NCBI GenBank assembly: GCA_020205615.1
Contig: CM035170.1
Span: forward strand, 63,229,322 to 63,293,321
Length of the DNA stretch: 64,000 nt
Direction: 5' to 3'
Source: Panax quinquefolius
Lineage: Eukaryota > Streptophyta > Magnoliopsida > Apiales > Araliaceae
A program made the position numbers and the translations under genes. The notes below the pieces were generated by a model. It saw only the letters and a program-made list of their open reading frames with translations, was not told the DNA's origin and ran no database searches. Below are positions 59,398 to 64,000 of the stretch, one piece after another. The number at the start of each line of letters is the position of its first letter. Within the stretch, counting starts at the first letter, position 1.

Positions 59398-60172
59398 GTA
59401 AGGGATGTTATTTTCTTTCTTCGTAAATGATATTATTTCTTTCGATATCATTATGCCAAAATATTGGTTTGAACTTTTTATCAAATTTGAAACTTTTTGT
59501 GTCGGGGTTACTATTCACGTATACGGCACTATTCACGAATACGACAATATTCACCGAAAAATAAAATTTTCCCTTTTTGTCCAAGATGTTTGTTATGGTT
59601 ACTATCTTTGATTGTATCCATGTTTTGATCTTTATTTTTGAATTCTGCTTCATAATTGGTTATTATGAAGTATTATTGATCTTGGATAAACTGTTATACG
59701 AATCCGTACTATTTGTCCTTCTGTCTCACTGGATTCGTTTTCTTTAAAATATTTTTCATCATCCTCAGTCCTAAATGATGATATTACTGAATATCTTTGG
59801 CCCGTAGTGCAAAGATGAACAAGTGTTGAGATGAACATGACCAACTGGTGATACAAATGAATATCTTTCGCCTGTAGTGCAAAGATGAATATTTGATTAA
59901 AGATGTATATTGATTGTTGTTACAGGGATAAAATATTGATGATGGACTTTTAAATCTTAGAAGATAGTAGAACTCATTCTCTACTTGACTCTTCTAATGG
60001 ATTGTTGTTTCCGCTGTAGTTGTTGATCTAAAACTTGTTGTCTATTATATTTTATCAGATTTTTCCCTGTTGAAGACTAATGATAAATTGTTGTATATTA
60101 TCTAAGTCATAATATTCTTTACTGGGGTAGTTGAGCTCACCCTTTTCCTTTTTGTTCCATTTTTCTTCTCAG
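59398..60172 (+). other. Possible leader intron in LTR (donor 59398, acceptor 59935 or 60172)
   Basis: A strong donor-like TTTGAG|GTAAGGG begins here. Two acceptor-like sites follow: TGTTACAG at 59935 and a pyrimidine-rich ccttttcctttttgttccat then TTCTTCTCAG at 60172. Both tandem arrays lie inside. The donor core AGGTAAG is kept in all eleven chromovirus LTRs that reach this point. Inferred from sequence only. Confidence 0.4.
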
Positions 60173-60458
60173 GAGGTGAGAACATAGCAAGATCTAGTCG
60201 GGGTATGGAGTGATGGTTCTAGAAAGATGTTTTTAGCAGTCCTCACTATTTCTGTAAAATAGTGTTTGAATAATTATAATGAGGACTTATTTGAGTGTGG
60301 ATATTGTCTAGAAGACAATATTTGTATTTAAACTCAGATGTATGTGTTGTCGTATTTTGCACTACCAATTGTATTATTGAAGTTGTAGTTTGCTTTACAT
60401 ACCATGTATTTGGCGACTCAGAATGGGTGTTGTATACCTATTTTGGGGGAGTCATAGT

Positions 60459-60470
60459 TGGTATCAAAGC
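60459..60470 (+). promoter_or_regulatory. Primer-binding site of element D, one mismatch
   Basis: TGGTATCAAAGC, the initiator tRNA-Met-type site with G to A at position 9. Confidence 0.8.
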
Positions 60471-60644
60471 TTAGGGATATGGTCTCTTGCGGAGATCAGA
60501 GAATAGAACTAGGAGGGGAGAGATGAGTAAATCCTTCGCTAGTGTGTCCTATCTAAGCTTATTTGTTGGTCAGTCATAATATAGGGATATTATGTGATAT
60601 GTTAATTTGATTAATTAACCCTTGTTTTATGGCAGTATTTAAGA

Positions 60645-61627
60645 ATGGCTGCTGAGAACATTAACAATGGAGTGTATAAGACTGTGGAACAACCTTTAGT
60701 CACAAACCAGGAGAACGTACAATAGGAAGGCAATATTCCTCCTGTAAACAACACTACCAAGCAAATGATGAATAATGGAATGTTTAGGAGCTTTTTGCAG
60801 TTCATGCAAAATCAGACGAGGGAGACTCGTGTACAAAGTACGGGTGGAAGTGATCGAACGCTGATCTATCACAAACAAGCAAAGATTCAAGGAGTTGGGA
60901 CCACGTAATTTATTGGAAAGTTGGATCCGATCAAGGCGTAAACATGGGTCAAACAAATTACCAAGATATTCGATGTCTTGGGATGCACGGAGGAATGAAG
61001 ATTCCATTCTCCACCTTTATGTTCCGCGGTGAGGCGAGATCATCGTGGGAGTCTGTGAAGTGTACCGACCGCCGCTTGATCAACATGTCTTGGGAAACAT
61101 TTCAGAAACTATTCAATGACAAGTACTTTCCTGAAAGTATTCGTCATATTAAGGAGGTAGAGTTTATCAGACTTGAGCAAAACAACATGACGGTGTCCCA
61201 GTACGAGGCGAAGTTCGCTGAGTTATCCAGGTTTGCACCTCATTTGGTAGAGAATGAGGAACGAATGACAAGGATGTTTTTGAGAGGTCTAAAACCCGAG
61301 GTTCGTCAATACCTTATCTCTCATAAATTTTCTCTGTATTCAGATGTTGTCAACATGGCTCAATTATTAGAGCGAGATAGTGAGTATATTCAACCGAGGG
61401 ACCACAACCAGGGCCATACTGGTGACAGCAGTCATCAGAGCGATGATAACCAGTGAGGAGGGAAAAATACGAACAAAGGCGGCAACCACTCGGGTGGTCA
61501 TCGTGGCCATGATAATAGAAGAGGTGAGTCAAGTGTAAATTTTAAAAAGAGGATATTCAATAATGACGGAAAGACATCAGCACCAACACCAACAACAAAT
61601 TCTAGGGGAGGAGAACGACCACCGATC
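60645..61627 (+). pseudogene. Gag of element D, frameshifted
   Basis: It starts ATG at 60645 with MAAENINNGVYKTVEQPL, the same leader type as NA and B. A TAG follows after 25 codons (60720-60722). The capsid frame 60944-61456 has SWETFQKLFNDKYFPESIRH, VSQYEAKFAELSRFAPHLVE and MTRMFLRGLKPEVRQYLIS. The basic R/G/N/H-rich linker (61457-61627) leads to the zinc knuckles in another frame. Confidence 0.85.
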
Positions 61628-62293
61628 GTGTTTTATAAATGCGGGAAAGAGGGACATATCAGTCCAAACTGTCCACAACAATCCAAGGTATGTTATAACT
61701 GTGGAAAGGAGGGCCATATAGCTCGAGACTGTTCTGTAGCAAAAACAAGTTCAGCAGGGATGGTAACTCCAAAAGCTGTCCCGGATAAGTCGAAATCAGC
61801 GTTTCCTGGAAGAGCGTTTGTCGTGACTGGCCAAAACGTTAGGAACCCGAACGAGGTGATCACGGGTAAGCTAATCTTGAATTCTTACGAAGTTTATACC
61901 TTACTAGATACCAGTTCTACCCATTCTTTTATCTCTCCTTCTTGTGCTCAACGTTTAAACTTGACTCCTGGGAAATTAGACTTTGATTTATCGGTGGAGA
62001 CTCCGTTAGGAGAAACTTTCGTTACGTCCACTGTTTATAAATCTTGCTTAATCCAAGTTGGCACCATCACATTACTTGTGGATCTTATCTCTTTAAAGAT
62101 ATTTTCTTTTGATGTGATTTTAGGAATTGATCGGTTAACTACTCATCATGCCAAAATTGATTATTTTCGTAAGGTTGTTAGTTTTCATATTCCAAACCAA
62201 CCTGTCATACGAATTCAAACAACTAAACCACTAAAATCAGTCACTGTCATATCAAGCCATAAAGCTATTCTTTTATTGAAAAACGGATGTTAA
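61628..62293 (+). CDS. Zinc knuckles and protease of element D
   Basis: 221 codons. The first knuckle reads [14 protein letters not shown]: its first Cys is replaced by Phe. The second, [14 protein letters not shown], is intact. The protease follows with LLDTSSTHSFIS; element A has DTGS here, so the catalytic-loop glycine is changed to serine and activity is doubtful. The frame ends at a TAA after LLKNGC where element A has CAA (Gln), a C-to-T change. Confidence 0.87.
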   Translation: MFYKCGKEGHISPNCPQQSKVCYNCGKEGHIARDCSVAKTSSAGMVTPKAVPDKSKSAFPGRAFVVTGQNVRNPNEVITGKLILNSYEVYTLLDTSSTHSFISPSCAQRLNLTPGKLDFDLSVETPLGETFVTSTVYKSCLIQVGTITLLVDLISLKIFSFDVILGIDRLTTHHAKIDYFRKVVSFHIPNQPVIRIQTTKPLKSVTVISSHKAILLLKNGC

Positions 62294-62311
62294 GCTTTCT
62301 TAACCCATGTT

Positions 62312-63069
62312 ATGGATTTGAACAAAGACAAGTCAGATTTCAATAGTATTTCTGTTGTTAGAGAATTTCCTGATGTATTTCCTGAAGAACTTTCCGGTAT
62401 ACCCCCAGAATGTGATGTTGAATTCTTAATTGATCTTGAACCGGGTACAAAGCCCATTTCTAAAACCCCATATCGAATGGCTCCTATTGAACTTCAGGAG
62501 TTAAAAGTCCAACTACAGGAATTGTTAGACATCGGTTTCATTCGTCCTAGTACATCCTTGGGGTGCTCCTATTTTATTCGTAAAGAAGAAAGACGGGAGT
62601 ATGCGACTTTGTATTGACTACCGAGAATTGAACCATGTCACCATCAAGAATAGGTATCCGCTACCTCGCATTGATGACTTGTTCGACCAAGTTGCAAGGA
62701 GCACAATTCTTTTCAAAGATCGACCTTCGTTCGGATATCATCACCAAGATTAAAACCGAGGATATTCTAAAGAGGCGCCTTGAACTCCGATGCGGGCATT
62801 ATGAATTCTTAGTCGTGTCTTTTGGATTGACTAATGCTCCTGCTTCTTTCATGGATATGATGAACCAAGTATTCAAGGAATATTTGGATCAGTTCCTTGT
62901 TGTCTTTATTGATGACATTCTCATCTATTACAAAAGTCGTGAAGATCATGAACACCATTTGAAGCTAATACTTGAAAGGCTTCGTGAAAACAAACTATAT
63001 GCCAAGCTCAAGAAATGCGAGTTCTGGCTTGAGGAAGTAGCATTCCTTGGGCACGTGGTGTCAAAATAA
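62312..63069 (+). pseudogene. Reverse transcriptase of element D
   Basis: Two frames. 62312-62617 covers the entry region ([33 protein letters not shown]) and shifts near 62560. 62635-63069 covers the palm with [18 protein letters not shown], the catalytic [11 protein letters not shown] (DD intact) and [17 protein letters not shown], then TAA where element A continues KHG. RT is complete in length but disrupted. Confidence 0.88.
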
Positions 63070-63612
63070 GGAGTATCGGTTGACCCGTCGAAGATTGAAG
63101 CAATACAAAGTTGGGAGCAACCGAAGTCGATGGAAAGTCGCGTAGCTTTTCGGGCTTAATTTGGTTATTATCGGAGATTCGTGGAAGGATTTTCTCGAAT
63201 CGCTACTCCGTTAACTCAGTTGAATCGAAAGGATACAAAATTTATATGGAGCGAGGAATGCGAGAAGAGTTTCCAAGAGCTCAAGAGGAGACTCATTTCG
63301 GCACCTGTTCTGGCAATACCATCTGGTTCGGATGGATTTGTTATATACAGCGATGCTTCAGGCAAAGGGTTAGGATGTGTTCTCATGCAACATGGGAAAG
63401 TCATAGCCTATTCCTCACGACAACTTAAAGAATATGAGAGGAATTATCCTACTCATGATCTAGAGTTGGCAACAGTCGTTTTCGCATTGAAAATCTGGAG
63501 ACACTACTTGTATGGGGGGAAAGTGGAGATCTATACGGATCATAAGAGCCTCAAATACTTCTTCACCCAAAAGAACTCAACATGCGGCAGCAACGTTGGC
63601 TTGAGCTGTTGA
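63070..63612 (+). pseudogene. RNase H of element D
   Basis: The connection (63070-63180) is frameshifted; the frame 63181-63612 has [40 protein letters not shown] (catalytic D in SDAS), [20 protein letters not shown] and [16 protein letters not shown], after which the frame shifts by a one-base loss. Confidence 0.88.
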
Positions 63613-64000
63613 ATGATTACGATCACACTATTCAATACCATCTTGGAAAAGTAAACGTAGTAGCTGACGCATTGAGTAGAAGATCGTATGCAGGTACGAG
63701 TGCGATGTTGTTAACTCAAAAACCCATTTTGTACGATTTACAAAGAATGGAGATTGAGTTAAAGACTCTAGGGATTCACATGATGATGGCGAATATGCGA
63801 GTAGAACCGACTTTAATCGATAAAGTTAAAGCTGCTCAAGCTACGGACCTGGAGCTGATGCGTATGAAGTAGAAAGTACAAGAAGGTGTTATTCCAGAAG
63901 CAAGAATCGATGAAGAAGGAATACTTCGATTCAACTCCAGACTTTGTGTTCCTAATCGATGAAGATGGAGGCACACAACACATCGTTTGCAATCCATCCT
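63582..64000 (+). pseudogene. RNase H end and integrase start of element D, cut by window edge
   Basis: It starts [20 protein letters not shown] and includes [19 protein letters not shown] and [20 protein letters not shown] at 63870-63872 replaces the Lys codon seen in element A (MKKKVQEG). The integrase linker then continues ([17 protein letters not shown]) and leaves the window before the zinc-binding region. Confidence 0.85.

Larger units (their letters stand above)
59175..60456 (+). repeat. 5' LTR fragment of element D (R and U5 part)
   Basis: It contains the TATA box (59218-59227), a donor-like site (59398), inverted gaatagt (ttcac-type) repeats (59500-59560), 39-bp units (about 59785-59890), two acceptor-like sites (59935 and 60172), and ends gagtcata before the primer site. 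It matches the inverse of 1453-2770. A 68-codon frame (59405-59611) is open just after the donor site but reads through repeats and is not supported as a gene. Confidence 0.87.
59175..64000 (+). mobile_element. Chromovirus D, plus strand, truncated at both ends
   Basis: Same family as element A but in opposite orientation. The LTR lacks its U3 start (it begins at atcaggttgtaggtcaag, just before the TATA box). The interior holds gag, zinc knuckles, protease, RT, RNase H and the start of integrase, and is cut by the window end. It meets the inverted LTR Y4 end at 59174/59175 with no visible target duplication, so the junction is a rearrangement. Confidence 0.9.

Overview
The window is intergenic DNA from a plant nuclear chromosome, probably from a repeat-rich eudicot. 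No host gene, tRNA, rRNA or CRISPR array is supported. From position 1453 to the right edge almost everything is Ty3/gypsy LTR retrotransposon sequence, nested and arranged in tandem. Two lineages are present. One is a Tekay/Del-type chromovirus family: initiator-tRNA-Met primer site (gctctgatacca on the + strand), integrase with a chromodomain-like tail, and very long LTRs. The other is an Athila-like element: tRNA-Asp-type primer site, Athila-type gag, a DLGAS protease, an FMDD reverse transcriptase and an extra ORF after pol.

Layout. 1-1452: AT-rich flank with a degenerate tandem repeat and a TAA microsatellite. 1453-8763: minus-strand chromovirus A (2.5-kb LTR and a 4.8-kb coding interior that is almost continuous). 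8764-12259: a solo LTR (X1) inserted beside the primer site, with CCTAA duplicated on both sides. 12279-16125: LTR Y1. 16126-17200: a 1.1-kb interior of a non-autonomous element with an unrecognised coiled-coil ORF. 17201-20800: a second solo LTR (X2) at the same site with the same CCTAA. 20820-24873: LTR Y2 plus a duplicated LTR tail. 24874-25984: a second non-autonomous interior. 25985-26454 and 40910-42845: LTR Z, split by a 14.5-kb block B (26455-40909) made of LTR-interior-LTR-interior-LTR and flanked by a perfect 5-bp duplication GTAGT. 42846-43306 and 57012-59174: a further Y-type LTR, split by an Athila-like complex (43307-57011) that itself has three LTRs. 59175-64000: a plus-strand chromovirus D that lacks the start of its LTR and runs off the window.

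The chromovirus LTRs fall into three structural types: a short type in A and D (2.5 kb in A), a B type (2.8 kb), and long X/Y types (3.5-3.9 kb). All share the same ends, a CTATAAATAG promoter motif, a conserved AGGTAAG donor-like site, a 14-bp tandem array and a 39-bp hairpin-capable minisatellite. The long types also carry a roughly 450-bp insert with a conserved ORF antisense to the element. Only A, D and the Athila-like element retain most of pol; the B interiors are shared deletion derivatives, and the 1.1-kb interiors replace pol with an unrecognised ORF. The short interiors therefore look like parasites that would depend on proteins from A/D-type relatives.

Many apparent frameshifts lie at CTG/CAG trinucleotides, where otherwise near-identical copies differ as if locally scrambled. 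This suggests base-calling or polishing errors at methylated CHG sites, so some broken genes may be less broken in the real DNA.
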